A DNA stretch of 47,946 bases from Desulfovibrionaceae bacterium (GTDB taxonomy: Bacteria; Desulfobacterota; Desulfovibrionia; Desulfovibrionales; Desulfovibrionaceae), in the NCBI GenBank assembly GCA_015233395.1, contig JADFXV010000015.1:1-47946 (forward strand). Reading direction: 5' to 3'. A program made the position numbers and the translations under genes. Below are positions 8,057-18,397 of the stretch, in pieces. Each line of letters begins with the position of its first letter. Position 1 is the first letter of the stretch. The notes below the pieces were generated by a model. The model saw only the letters and a list, made by a program, of their open reading frames with translations. It searched no databases and had not been told where the DNA came from.

Positions 8057-8072
8057 AGCAAGAGCCGGGCCA
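8057..8072 (-). promoter_or_regulatory. Predicted sigma-54 (-24/-12) promoter of the sqr operon
   Basis: On the minus strand the sequence TGGCCC-GGCTC-TTGCT matches TGGCAC-N5-TTGCW with one mismatch, including the invariant GG and GC at the correct spacing. The predicted transcription start is near 8046, giving an 85-base leader to the sqr ATG at 7961. A GAFTGA-containing activator is encoded just upstream. Confidence 0.65.
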
Positions 8073-8144
8073 GCGGTGCCATGGCAAATAAAAACTATCA
8101 TTTCAGTATATTGGCGCATCTCGGGGATTGCAGGCTGAGCCGGG

Positions 8145-8160
8145 TGCAACCTTGGTTGCG
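8145..8160. promoter_or_regulatory. Palindromic activator site 1 (TGCAACCTTGGTTGCG)
   Basis: Perfect GCAACC / GGTTGC arms separated by TT. The same 16-mer with one change occurs at 8290-8305. The centre is about 106 bp upstream of the predicted sigma-54 start, a normal enhancer distance. Binding by the adjacent NtrC-type protein is inferred. Confidence 0.6.
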
Positions 8161-8271
8161 GCGCTGCGGCGCCTGCGCGCCCGCAGCGAATCGCAAATCA
8201 CAGGCAGTGGGCGGGGAAATCCTCGCGCGGCGCTCATTTTCGCATTTCTTCCCGGCAGGCGATGGGGCGAT

Positions 8272-8287
8272 GTCAACAGACGTTGAC
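8272..8287. promoter_or_regulatory. Inverted repeat GTCAAC-AGAC-GTTGAC
   Basis: Perfect 6-bp arms with a 4-base spacer lie immediately beside palindromic site 2, separated by 2 bases. It differs in sequence from the two TGCAACC sites and may bind a second regulator. Function is unknown. Confidence 0.35.
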
Positions 8288-8289
8288 GC

Positions 8290-8305
8290 TGCAACCCTGG
8301 TTGCG
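8290..8305. promoter_or_regulatory. Palindromic activator site 2 (TGCAACCCTGGTTGCG)
   Basis: Perfect GCAACC / GGTTGC arms separated by CT; differs from site 1 only in the first spacer base. It lies about 250 bp upstream of the predicted sigma-54 start and 42 bp from the stop codon of the activator gene. Confidence 0.6.
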
Positions 8306-8346
8306 CGAAAGCGAGGATTGCGCGGGGTGGGCGGTTTGTTCGAAGA

Positions 8347-9759
8347 TCAGGCCGTCGGCTCGCGCTTGCGGGTCAGGAGGCGCTTGTTCAGGGCCTGGCG
8401 GGAGATGCCGAGAATACGCGCGGCCTCGCTCTGCTTGCCGCCCGCTTGCTCCAAGGCCCGGAGGATGAGTTCTTCCTCGGCCTGGCGCAGGGTGGGCAGG
8501 GGGCAACACGGACCGTCGGCCCGGTCCCGGACGCCCGCCTGGCCCGTCTGGTCCACCGGGCCGGTCGCGCGGGTCCAGGCGCGAAACACGTCCGCGTCAA
8601 GCCGCTGCGGTCCGGACCTGGCCACGGCGTCGAAGATCATGGCGCGCAGTTCCCGGACATTGCCCGGAAAGTCGTAGGCCGAAAGAAGCGCCGCCACGTC
8701 GCCCGGCACGGCGGTGAAAGGTTTGCCGAACTTGGCCGAGGCCTTGGCGAGGTAATGTTCGCTTAAGGGGGCGACGTCGGCCGGGCGTTCGCGCAGGCTG
8801 GGCAAGTGGATGTGGTGGGTGCGCAGGCGGTAGAAAAGATCGCTGCGGAAACGGGCCGGATCGAGCAGCTCTTCCAGGGACCGGTTGGTGGCCGCAATCA
8901 CCCGGGCGTCGGTCGTTCTGCACTCGTCCGCGCCCACGGGAAAGTATTCGCGCTCTTCCAGCAGGCGCAGGAGCTTAAGCTGGGAGGCGTGGCTTAAATC
9001 CCCGATCTCGTCCAAAAAAAGGCTCCCGCCCTCGGCCTTGCCGATAAGCCCCTCGCGCCGGGCCTCCGCGCCGGTGAAGGCCCCTTTGCGGTGGCCGAAC
9101 AGGCTGTCGGCGAAGACCGCGTCGTCCAGGCCGGCGGCGTTGACGGCCACAAACGGCGTCCGCCCGCGCGAGACGTGGTGGATGGCCTGGGCGGCCATTT
9201 CCTTGCCCACGCCGGTCTCCCCGGTGATCAGGACCGGCTCGCGACTGGCGGCGATGGCGGCGATATAGCGGCAGACCTCGCTCATCTGTTCGCTGGCGTG
9301 GACGATGTGCACGAAAGCCCCGGGCACGGCCGCGTTTTCCGCGGTGCCGGCCTGGGCAAGGCGCAGGTAGCCCCGGTGCAGCGCCAAGGCCGAGGTCACG
9401 GCCTGCATGAACCGGGGCGGGTCCACCGGTTTGACCAAGTAGTCCGCAGCCCCGGCGCGCATGCAGCGCACGGCCGTCTCCACCTCGTTTTCTCCGGTGA
9501 CCACGATCACCGGGGCGTCCGGCCGGGCGGACCGGATGAGCGCGAGCAGTTCCTCGCCGCCCAGATGCGGCATGCATAGATCGAGCACGGCCAGGCTGAT
9601 GTCGTTGGTTTTGACGAATGCGGCGGCCTTGCGCGGGTCCTGGCAGCGCACGGCATTGGGGTGGCCGCCGTAGCGCAGAGTAAGTTCGTAGCTTTGCAGG
9701 GCCTGCTCTTCGTCGTCCACGAGCAGAATCGGGGCGTCGGCGCCGGAAACGGTTGGCAT
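8347..9759 (-). CDS. Sigma-54-dependent response regulator (NtrC family)
   Basis: 470 residues. Receiver 10-125 with phospho-acceptor D60 (LAVLDLCMP). AAA+ domain about 150-385: Walker A GETGVGKE (180-187), the sigma-54-contacting GAFTGA loop (226-231), Walker B SLFLDEIG (246-253) and a sensor arginine region. The C-terminal Fis-type helix-turn-helix is at 437-461 (SEAARILGISRQALNKR). It lies 13 bases after its cognate PAS kinase. Because the next gene is sqr, behind a sigma-54-like promoter with two matching palindromes, this protein is the best candidate for its activator. The signal and any wider regulon are unknown. Confidence 0.92.
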   Translation of the reverse strand: MPTVSGADAPILLVDDEEQALQSYELTLRYGGHPNAVRCQDPRKAAAFVKTNDISLAVLDLCMPHLGGEELLALIRSARPDAPVIVVTGENEVETAVRCMRAGAADYLVKPVDPPRFMQAVTSALALHRGYLRLAQAGTAENAAVPGAFVHIVHASEQMSEVCRYIAAIAASREPVLITGETGVGKEMAAQAIHHVSRGRTPFVAVNAAGLDDAVFADSLFGHRKGAFTGAEARREGLIGKAEGGSLFLDEIGDLSHASQLKLLRLLEEREYFPVGADECRTTDARVIAATNRSLEELLDPARFRSDLFYRLRTHHIHLPSLRERPADVAPLSEHYLAKASAKFGKPFTAVPGDVAALLSAYDFPGNVRELRAMIFDAVARSGPQRLDADVFRAWTRATGPVDQTGQAGVRDRADGPCCPLPTLRQAEEELILRALEQAGGKQSEAARILGISRQALNKRLLTRKREPTA

Positions 9760-9772
9760 GCGTCCTCGCTCC

Positions 9773-11392
9773 CTAGCGCGCCGCCGGCAGGACGATCCTG
9801 GCCCGGGTTCCCTGGCCCGGGGTCGAATCGAACTCCAGCCTGCCGCCGTGATCCTTGAGAATTTTCAGCGAGATGGGCAGTCCGAGTCCGGTGCCCCCCT
9901 TTCTCGCCCGGGTGGAAAAAAACGGCTCCGCGACCCGGGGCATGTCCTCGGGCCGGATGCCCACTCCCTCGTCGCGCACGGTGATCCGCACGGAGTCGCT
10001 TGACCGGTCGTGGTCGGTCACGATCTCGATGGCCTGGGATGGATTTTCCAGGGCCAGGCAGGCGTTCTGGATGAGGTTTAAGATCACCTGCTCCAGACGC
10101 TGGGCCACGCCCTTGACCATGGGCAGGTTTTCGCCGCGGCGCACGCTCAGATGATTGGTGTGGGTCCGGATGGTCTTGCCCAGGAGCAGGACCGCCGAAG
10201 CCACGATCTCGTCCACCGCGACCAAGGTAAGGCTGCCGCCGTCGGCGAGTCTCGCGTACTGCTTCAGCTCGCCGACGATATTCTTGATGCGCGCGGCGCC
10301 CTCGGCAATGCCGCCGAGCAGCCCGCGCACATCGGCGTCCATCTGCTCCAGGCTCGCGCCGCCCAGTCCATCCGGTCCGTCCGCTCCGCCCGCCGCCCGC
10401 CGCAGGACCGGCAGGGCCTTGTCCCAGATGGCCGCGAGCAGCGGGGCGTTGAGCATGATAAAATTGTTGGGGTTGTTCACCTCGTGGGCCACCCCCGAGA
10501 CCAGGGTGCCAAGCGAAACCAGGCGGCCTGCCTGAAACACCCGCTCCTCGGCGATCTTGTGTTCCGAGATGTCCACGCCCACGCCTTGATAGTCCTTGAT
10601 GTGGCCGGTGCGGTAGAAAAACCCTCGGAAGGTCCACTTGATCCACAGCGTCCCGCCGTCCGGCCAGGCCAGGCGTTGCTCCATGTGCGCCGCCGGGGCG
10701 GACGGCGTGACCGCGTCCAGCGCGCTCACGAGCCGGACGCGGTCTTCGGGCCGGATCAGATCCAGGAAATTGCGCCCCACGACTTCGCGCCGGGTGCGGC
10801 CGAAGCATTTGCAAAATGAGGCGTTGGCGTAAAGCAGGCTCAGGTCCGGCAGAAATCGGCACAGCGGGTCGGAGCGCAGTTCCACGAACCCCCGGTAGAG
10901 CTTGTGACGGTTCACCAGTTGCTCGACGCGCTCCCGGTAGCGGGTGACGTCGTCCACGACCAGGCGCAGACAGGGCTCGCCGCCGGGAAGCGAAGTCCGG
11001 GAGAGGTGGGTCCGGCACCAGGAGAAGGAACCATCGGTCCGCTCCAGGTATTTTTCGACGCCCTGGAATTTGGCGTTTACATCCTCGGCCCCGTCGCCGT
11101 CTTCGTCCCGCGAGGCCGGCGAAACCGGAAGGAGCGGGCGCACGGGCGCGACGCGGGCAGCCGGAGCGTCCAGGCGAAACAGGGCCGAGGCTTCGGGAAA
11201 GCGCAGCCTGGCGGGATTGACGCCCGCGCCGGCGACGATGGAGCAAAAGGCTTTATTGGCGTAGAGCAATCCGCCGCCAAGGCGAAACAGGGCCAAGCCC
11301 ACGGGCAGGTCCTCGTAGACCTCGGCCAAGACGTCCGGCAAATCTTCCCGAGCCGCATCCCTCGCCAGACTGCGTGCGCCGGCCTGATTCAT
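9773..11392 (-). CDS. Cytoplasmic PAS sensor histidine kinase, partner of the sigma-54 regulator
   Basis: 539 residues from the chosen ATG at 11392, which has AGAGG 9 bases upstream; an in-frame ATG at 11440 would add 16 residues but has no ribosome site. No membrane segments. Two PAS domains, the second at about 170-280 with TLWIKWTFRGFF, are followed by the H-box VSGVAHEVNNPNN (H303), a dimerisation helix with an Ala/Gly-rich insertion, and an ATPase domain (NLIQNA, DEGVGI, GGTGLGLP). The VNNPNN flavour of the H-box and the NtrC-type neighbour suggest an NtrB-like pair responding to an internal redox or metabolic cue. Confidence 0.88.
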   Translation of the reverse strand: MNQAGARSLARDAAREDLPDVLAEVYEDLPVGLALFRLGGGLLYANKAFCSIVAGAGVNPARLRFPEASALFRLDAPAARVAPVRPLLPVSPASRDEDGDGAEDVNAKFQGVEKYLERTDGSFSWCRTHLSRTSLPGGEPCLRLVVDDVTRYRERVEQLVNRHKLYRGFVELRSDPLCRFLPDLSLLYANASFCKCFGRTRREVVGRNFLDLIRPEDRVRLVSALDAVTPSAPAAHMEQRLAWPDGGTLWIKWTFRGFFYRTGHIKDYQGVGVDISEHKIAEERVFQAGRLVSLGTLVSGVAHEVNNPNNFIMLNAPLLAAIWDKALPVLRRAAGGADGPDGLGGASLEQMDADVRGLLGGIAEGAARIKNIVGELKQYARLADGGSLTLVAVDEIVASAVLLLGKTIRTHTNHLSVRRGENLPMVKGVAQRLEQVILNLIQNACLALENPSQAIEIVTDHDRSSDSVRITVRDEGVGIRPEDMPRVAEPFFSTRARKGGTGLGLPISLKILKDHGGRLEFDSTPGQGTRARIVLPAAR

Positions 11393-11596
11393 GGCGGTTC
11401 GCCTCTTTCCGTTCGTCTGGTCCGTCACGGGCATACCCATCGTTGGACTCGGCTTGTCTTACGAACTGCGCCGCCGCCACGGCCGCGCAATCAATATTCG
11501 CCTCCGGAGCGAGGACTTTCCCCGAACCGTCGAACAGGGGTAAATCATACCTTTCCGGGGTGAATTAAATCTATACCGATGCGCCCTGATTTGCAA

Positions 11597-11876
11597 TAAA
11601 AAATGGGGCTGTCCCAGCCAACAAGCGACAATCCACATCTTTCGTAATGTTATCAAATTGTTGAAGTGGATTCTTTGTTTTGTCATCAAGCGGGGGCCGG
11701 GGGCCGCGGGCCCCCTGGGGAAAAATAGTGGTTTTGGTTTTCTGCTTTCAAGCCTGAACGCGTCAGCCCTTTGAAGAGCAAAGCCAGAACCACTGGTTTT
11801 TTCCCAAGGGGGCTTCGCCCCCGGCCCCCATGAAAGCGGAAAGCGAATTCCTTAGCTAGGACAGCCCCTAAAAAAT
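11597..11876. mobile_element. MITE-like element (264 bp) with 8-bp target-site duplication
   Basis: The element spans 11605-11868. Both ends start GGGGCTGTCC(C/T)AGC when read inward, giving imperfect terminal inverted repeats of about 17 bp. It is flanked on both sides by the direct repeat TAAAAAAT (11597-11604 and 11869-11876), as expected from transposition with an 8-bp duplication. Inside are nested inverted repeats: GGGGGCC-type GC arms and a GTGGTT/AACCAC pair. No transposase is encoded, so it would need a transposase supplied in trans. The parent family is not identified; several insertion-sequence families make 8-bp duplications. Confidence 0.8.
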
Positions 11877-12004
11877 TATCGCCGGGCGGCCTGATTTTCC
11901 TGCGGCGGCACGAGGGGAAAGGAGGCGGAGACGATGCGATTCAGGGGTTTGGGCTCAAGGCGAGGAGCAAACGAGTCGCAATGAACAGTTCGGGCCGAGA
12001 GCGT

Positions 12005-12274
12005 TTACAGGTCGGCGAGCAGGCGATCGATGCCCTCGACGCGCCCGTATAGCTCTCCGTAGGCTCCGACCAGGGTTTTCAGATAGCTGTAGTTGCGCTG
12101 GATGAAATAGTAATCCACGGCGTGGGTGTCCATGTATTCGAGGATGCTGTCGATGCCGAAGTTTTCGGGAGAGGAAATCTTGCGCCGCTTGCGGGAGCAG
12201 AAATCATTCAACCAGCGCAGCGTTTCATCGTCGATGAACGGCAGGGTCTGTTTTTTTACGGCTTCAATGTCCAT
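12005..12274 (-). CDS. Hypothetical 89-residue protein
   Basis: A short acidic-to-basic helical protein (MDIEAVKKQTLPFIDDETLRW...) with a basic RKRRK patch near residue 28 and no recognised domain, signal peptide or membrane segment. It follows ureG by about 107 bases on the same strand and may be the last gene of the urease operon or independent. The ribosome site is weak: GAGG lies about 15 bases before the ATG. Codon use is less GC-skewed than in the urease genes. Function unknown. Confidence 0.5.
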   Translation of the reverse strand: MDIEAVKKQTLPFIDDETLRWLNDFCSRKRRKISSPENFGIDSILEYMDTHAVDYYFIQRNYSYLKTLVGAYGELYGRVEGIDRLLADL

Positions 12275-12381
12275 GTCGCGTTAAGCGCCGCCTCGCGCTG
12301 AGGAAATCAGGGACAACCCCTGTTCGTCTGGTAAGCGTTTCAGCGAGGAAGGTCAATTCGCGGACGAATGGGTTTGCGTCC

Positions 12382-12996
<615 letters not shown>

Positions 12997-13018
12997 AAGT
13001 CCTGCCTCCTCTCGGTCT

Positions 13019-13049
13019 GCTGAAAAACGCCGTCCCGGCGTTTTTCAGC
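13019..13049 (-). terminator. Terminator-like hairpin between ureF and ureG
   Basis: A perfect 14-bp stem, GCTGAAAAACGCCG / CGGCGTTTTTCAGC, with a 3-base loop. The A5/T5 runs lie within the stem, so it could terminate or attenuate transcription into ureG, or protect the message end. Partial termination would lower UreG relative to the other subunits; this is inference. Confidence 0.5.
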
Positions 13050-13066
13050 TTGGCTTCAACACTCCG

Positions 13067-13759
13067 TCAGGACCTGAACAACCGCGTTTCAAGGGTTTCG
13101 TGCAGGGCCGAGGCCATGGCCTGGCCGGGCGCAAGCGAGCCGATGTCCTCGTCGGCCAGGGCCGCGCCGCAAGCGACCGCGTCCGGGATGAGCCCGCCGG
13201 CCTCATGCAGGATGCGTTGTCCGGCGCTCTGGCCCAGGCAGCCGAGCTTGAGCGCGGCGGCGAGCTGGTTTTCCGCCCAGGAGAAGAGGTATCCAGCGCA
13301 GGCGTCGCAGGAGCGAATCTCCCACCGCGCGGCGGCCAGGGCGAACAGGCAGGCGAAGGTGGCGCGCGGGTCGCTCCGGAAGGCTTCGGCCTCGGCCATG
13401 CCCAGGCCGGCGAGCAGCTTGGCCAGGGCCTGGCCGGTCTGGCGGTCTTCCAGGCGGGCCTCGTGCGTTTCGCGCGAGGCGTAGAGAAAGTCGTTCCAGG
13501 CGGCCGCCTTGGCCGTATCGCCCGAGGCGAAGGCGGCGTGCAGCCGGCACAGGACCGGGGCGTCCAGGCGGGAGAGCGAGCGGTCCAAAAGTCCCAATAT
13601 CCAGTCCCGGACAGCGGCGGCGTCAGGCGTGAGCCCCGCGGCCGCGACCCATTCCAGACCCCGGGAATAGGCAAAGGCCCCGACCGGCAAGGCCGGGCTG
13701 GAGAGGTGCAGCAGGCGCGTCAGGGCCAAAGACCCGGTTAATGCCGGTGCGCGCCGCAT
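13067..13759 (-). CDS. ureF: Urease accessory protein UreF
   Basis: 230 residues, all-helical. The conserved N-terminal motif LLHLSSPALPVGAFAYSRGLE (about 15-35) is the family signature. UreF bridges UreD and UreG in the nickel-insertion complex. The start overlaps the end of ureE by 22 bases, indicating translational coupling. Confidence 0.92.
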   Translation of the reverse strand: MRRAPALTGSLALTRLLHLSSPALPVGAFAYSRGLEWVAAAGLTPDAAAVRDWILGLLDRSLSRLDAPVLCRLHAAFASGDTAKAAAWNDFLYASRETHEARLEDRQTGQALAKLLAGLGMAEAEAFRSDPRATFACLFALAAARWEIRSCDACAGYLFSWAENQLAAALKLGCLGQSAGQRILHEAGGLIPDAVACGAALADEDIGSLAPGQAMASALHETLETRLFRS

Positions 13760-14166
13760 TCCGGCTCAAAGGCCGCGCTCACGGCCGCGACGGCGTGGCC
13801 CAGCTCCGCGACCATGGCGTCGATCACCGGGCCGGCCGGGTAGAATACCCGCTCGCCCTCGATCTGCACGGGGTGATGGCGGTTGCCGAGATGATAGCAC
13901 AGCCTGGCCAGGGCGGCCGGGTCCGGGCAGAGCACGTACGACAGGCGTTCGGCCTCGGCCCGGACCACGACGCGTTCTCCGCCCTCGGCCTCAAGGACGT
14001 CGCCCTGGCGCAGCACCGTGCCGCGCGGCAGATGCAGCGCGGCTTCGCGGCCGTCGTCCAGGCGAACCTTCTGGCGGCTCTTGCGCCGCTCCTCGAAGCC
14101 GAGCGTCAGCCCGCAGGCCTGTTCGTCCGTGGCGCACTGTTCGCAGCGCCTGACAATTTTCAGCAT
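13738..14166 (-). CDS. ureE: Urease accessory protein UreE (nickel chaperone)
   Basis: 142 residues from the ATG at 14166. The N-terminal domain (RRKSRQKVRLDDGREAALHL) and the C-terminal metal-binding domain (LCYHLGNRHHPVQI with the conserved GNRH at about 94-97) are as in UreE. It ends with a short His tail (ECGAHRH) rather than the long His-rich tail of some homologues. GAGG lies very close to the start. A Cys-rich N-terminal stretch (RRCEQCATDEQAC) is unusual and could add metal ligands. Confidence 0.9.
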   Translation of the reverse strand: MLKIVRRCEQCATDEQACGLTLGFEERRKSRQKVRLDDGREAALHLPRGTVLRQGDVLEAEGGERVVVRAEAERLSYVLCPDPAALARLCYHLGNRHHPVQIEGERVFYPAGPVIDAMVAELGHAVAAVSAAFEPECGAHRH

Positions 14167-14237
14167 ATCCTCACTGCATCCTTCCCCCTTCCTGGGATTC
14201 CAAAGTGGCCGCCGGAGGTCTAAATACCCCCGGTCTC

Positions 14238-15927
<1,690 letters not shown>

Positions 15928-15941
<14 letters not shown>

Positions 15942-16257
15942 GGCCCGTTCTCTCCAGCTTGCCCATGATTTTGCCCTGGAAACCGTATACCGCGCGCAGG
16001 CCCCGGTACGGCGCCAGTTCCACCTCGCGCTTTTGTCCCGGCTCAAAGCGCATCGAACTGCCGGCCGGGATGTTCAGCCGCATGCCGAGCGCTACGTCGC
16101 GATCGAAAACCAGAGCCTGGTTGGTCTCGTAAAAATGATAATGGGAACCGACCTGGATGGGCCGGTCGCCCGAGTTGGCCACGTTGACCGTCACCGGCGT
16201 CAGACCGGCGTTGAGCTCGATTTCGCCCTCGGCGAGAAACAATTCTCCGGGTATCAT
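15928..16257 (-). CDS. ureB: Urease beta subunit UreB
   Basis: 109 residues. Contains the family core [17 protein letters not shown] and RFEPGQ(K)REVELAPY. Structural subunit assembling with UreA and UreC. It starts at the ATG at 16257, 38 bases after ureA, with AGGAGGAT upstream, and overlaps ureC at its 3' end. Confidence 0.95.
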
Positions 16258-16295
16258 GACGCGATCCTCCTGGCGTAATGCCCTGGCGTATGGGC

Positions 16296-16598
16296 CTAGC
16301 GTATGGGATGATGCACCGTGACCAGCTTCGTGCCGTCCGGAAAAGTGGCTTCGACCTGCACCTCGCCGATCATCTCGGGCACGCCCTCCATCACGTCGGC
16401 CCGGGTGAGCAGGCCCGCTCCGCGGCTCATCAGCTCGGCCACGCCCATGCCGTCGCGCGCGCCTTCCATGATGGCGCAGGAAATAAAGGCCACGGCTTCG
16501 GGATAGTTGAGCTTGAGCCCGCGCGCCTTGCGGCGCTCGGCCACAAGTCCGGCGGTGAACAGCAACAGTTTGTCTTTCTCGCGCGGCGTAAGTTTCAT
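16296..16598 (-). CDS. ureA: Urease gamma subunit UreA
   Basis: 100 residues, standard length. Begins [17 protein letters not shown] and has the conserved LNYPEAVA and TVHHPI C-terminus of the gamma subunit. It is separated from ureD by 210 bases of GC palindromes, the only long gap in this urease operon. Confidence 0.95.
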   Translation of the reverse strand: MKLTPREKDKLLLFTAGLVAERRKARGLKLNYPEAVAFISCAIMEGARDGMGVAELMSRGAGLLTRADVMEGVPEMIGEVQVEATFPDGTKLVTVHHPIR

Positions 16599-16808
16599 GG
16601 CGGCTCCTTGCCTGCGAAAGCCAAAGGAGCGTCGCCCCTTTGGATTCTCCGCCGGGGGGCATGATGTCCCCCGGCCCCCGCGACGGGGCTGTTTGTTGGT
16701 CAACACGAGACCATTTTTCAAAACGGCCGGCAATGCGAAAATCAGTACCCCCGTTTTTTTCAAGAGGGCTGCCGCCCTCGGCCCCCGCCTCTCTCATCCC
16801 CTTGCCCC
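16599..16808. repeat. Palindromic spacer between ureD and ureA
   Basis: Two palindromes lie here. One is CCAAAGGAGC/GCCCCTTTGG (16621-16643), a member of the CCAAAGGGGC family also seen at 26106, 27588 and 35536. The other is GCCGGGGG/CCCCCGGC (16651-16675). The rest is GC-rich with no coding potential. It looks like an inserted dispersed repeat inside the operon. Confidence 0.65.
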
Positions 16809-17687
16809 TCAAGTCGCCCAGATGCGGGGCGGGTGGGCGAGGCGGCCCAGGGTCAGGGGGCGCAAGGCCCGCCAGGCGGCGATAAAGGCTTTTTTGGCCG
16901 CGGCCGAGTCGCGGCCGTGCAGGCGGCAGACGAGCAGGCCGTCGCACAGGCAGGCCGCGACGAGGTTGTCCCGGGTAAAGGGGGAGACAGCCTCGCGGGC
17001 GGCGGCGAGCGCGGCCTGGCGGAATGGTTCCGGCCCGCCCGGCGCACCCAGGGTGCAAACGAACGTCGCGGCCACGGTGTGGCCGGACAGGCCCCAGGGG
17101 GCGATCAGGCTTCGGTCGCCGGCGCGGCAGCGGAGGTTTTCGATCAGAAGCGGCCGCGCGTCTTGCCAAATCTCCAAGCGTTGGCGGAACTCGCCGTGGA
17201 CAAAGGGTTTGTTGGACGCCGCAAGTCCCAGGCAGATGATTTCCCAACCGAAAAAGCACGCCCCGGGCGTGAGTTCGACGCGGGTGGCCAGGGCGGCGAC
17301 GGCGCCGTCGTAGACGATGGTTTCCTGGGGCAGCCATTCCAGGCTCGCTCCCGCGCCCACGCGGAAATGCTGGTCCACGCGCGCCGGCTCTCCCGCGCTG
17401 CGGTAGAATTTTCCGGCCGCCGGGGTGGTGGCCAGGGCCTTTGCGCACGGCCCGAGGTCGAGGCCGACGGCCAGCTCGTCGCCGCCGCAGACGCCTCCCG
17501 GCGGGTGGACGAGGTAGATATGGGCCAGGTCCGCGCCTTCGGGGTAGAAGGGTTTTTGCACCACCAGGGGGCCGGCGTGCTCGTTTTTGGCGAGCACGGC
17601 GCGCTGTCCGTCGGCGCGCAAGCCCAGTTCGATCCGGGCGCGCCACCCGCCCCCGGGGGTCTGTTGCATCGCGGTTGCCTGGTTCAT
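16809..17687 (-). CDS. ureD: Urease accessory protein UreD
   Basis: 292 residues. Family motifs include the QKPFYPEG and [12 protein letters not shown] stretches, [11 protein letters not shown], and [10 protein letters not shown] with its conserved tryptophan-glutamate. UreD (UreH) is the scaffold that binds apo-urease and channels nickel from UreG through UreF. It sits between the urea transporter (urtE start at 18397, stop at 17702) and ureA and is 14 bases from urtE, so transporter and urease are one transcription unit at least up to here. Confidence 0.92.
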   Translation of the reverse strand: MNQATAMQQTPGGGWRARIELGLRADGQRAVLAKNEHAGPLVVQKPFYPEGADLAHIYLVHPPGGVCGGDELAVGLDLGPCAKALATTPAAGKFYRSAGEPARVDQHFRVGAGASLEWLPQETIVYDGAVAALATRVELTPGACFFGWEIICLGLAASNKPFVHGEFRQRLEIWQDARPLLIENLRCRAGDRSLIAPWGLSGHTVAATFVCTLGAPGGPEPFRQAALAAAREAVSPFTRDNLVAACLCDGLLVCRLHGRDSAAAKKAFIAAWRALRPLTLGRLAHPPRIWAT

Positions 17688-17701
17688 GGGCGCACGGCGG
17701 G

Positions 17702-18397
17702 TCAGACCGTCAGGTGGCGGTCGATCAGTTCGTCGCCGAGGTCGGCCATCGCGCCCGAGGCCACCAGGCGGCCCTTGTCCATGAGATGGAAGAAGCCGGC
17801 CACTTTTCTGGCGAACAGGAGTTTTTGTTCGACCAGCAGCACGGTCATGCCGCGTTCCGTGTTCAGGCGTTTGATGATGTCGCCGATTTCCTGGACGATA
17901 TTGGGCTGGATGCCTTCGGTGGGTTCGTCGAGGACGAGCAGTTCAGGCTCGACCGCCAGGGCGCGGCCGATGGCCAGTTGCTGCTGCTGGCCGCCGGAGA
18001 GGTCGCCGCCCTGGCGCGAAAGCATCTCGCGCAGCGCCGGGAAGAGCTCGAAGATGATTTCCGGGATGATGCGGCTTTTGTCGCGGCGTCCGATCAGTCC
18101 GACCCTCAGATTTTCCTCCACGCTCAGGCGCGGGAAGATTTCCCGGCCTTGGGGCACGTAGCCGATGCCGTTTCTGGCGCGCAGGGCGGGGTTTTTCCCG
18201 GCCAGGTCGCGGCCGCTGAAGACGATGGCGCCGCTTTTGATCTGGACCAGGCCCATGATGGCCTTCAGCAGAGTGGTCTTGCCCACGCCGTTGCGGCCCA
18301 TGATGCACGCGCACGAGCCGCGCGGCACGGTAAAGCCCACATCCCAGAGGGTGTGGCTGCCGCCGTAGAACTGGTTGAGTCCGGACACCTCAAGCAT
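17702..18397 (-). CDS. urtE: Urea ABC transporter ATP-binding protein UrtE
   Basis: 231 residues from the ATG at 18397, chosen because GGAG lies just upstream and the protein then aligns with its family from [15 protein letters not shown]. Walker A GRNGVGKT (34-41), signature [15 protein letters not shown], Walker [14 protein letters not shown]. Overlaps urtD by 8 bases. Second ATPase of the high-affinity urea importer. Confidence 0.92.
   Translation of the reverse strand: MLEVSGLNQFYGGSHTLWDVGFTVPRGSCACIMGRNGVGKTTLLKAIMGLVQIKSGAIVFSGRDLAGKNPALRARNGIGYVPQGREIFPRLSVEENLRVGLIGRRDKSRIIPEIIFELFPALREMLSRQGGDLSGGQQQQLAIGRALAVEPELLVLDEPTEGIQPNIVQEIGDIIKRLNTERGMTVLLVEQKLLFARKVAGFFHLMDKGRLVASGAMADLGDELIDRHLTV

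Noticed and set aside
8071-8086. TTGCCATGGCACCG as an alternative sigma-54 box
   Set aside because: TGGCAC is present but the -12 GC is not at the required distance; the box at 8057-8072 fits better.
12277-12290. GTCGCGTTAAGCG as a remnant of the multi-hairpin repeat
   Set aside because: Only about 10 bases match and no hairpins follow; chance similarity cannot be excluded.
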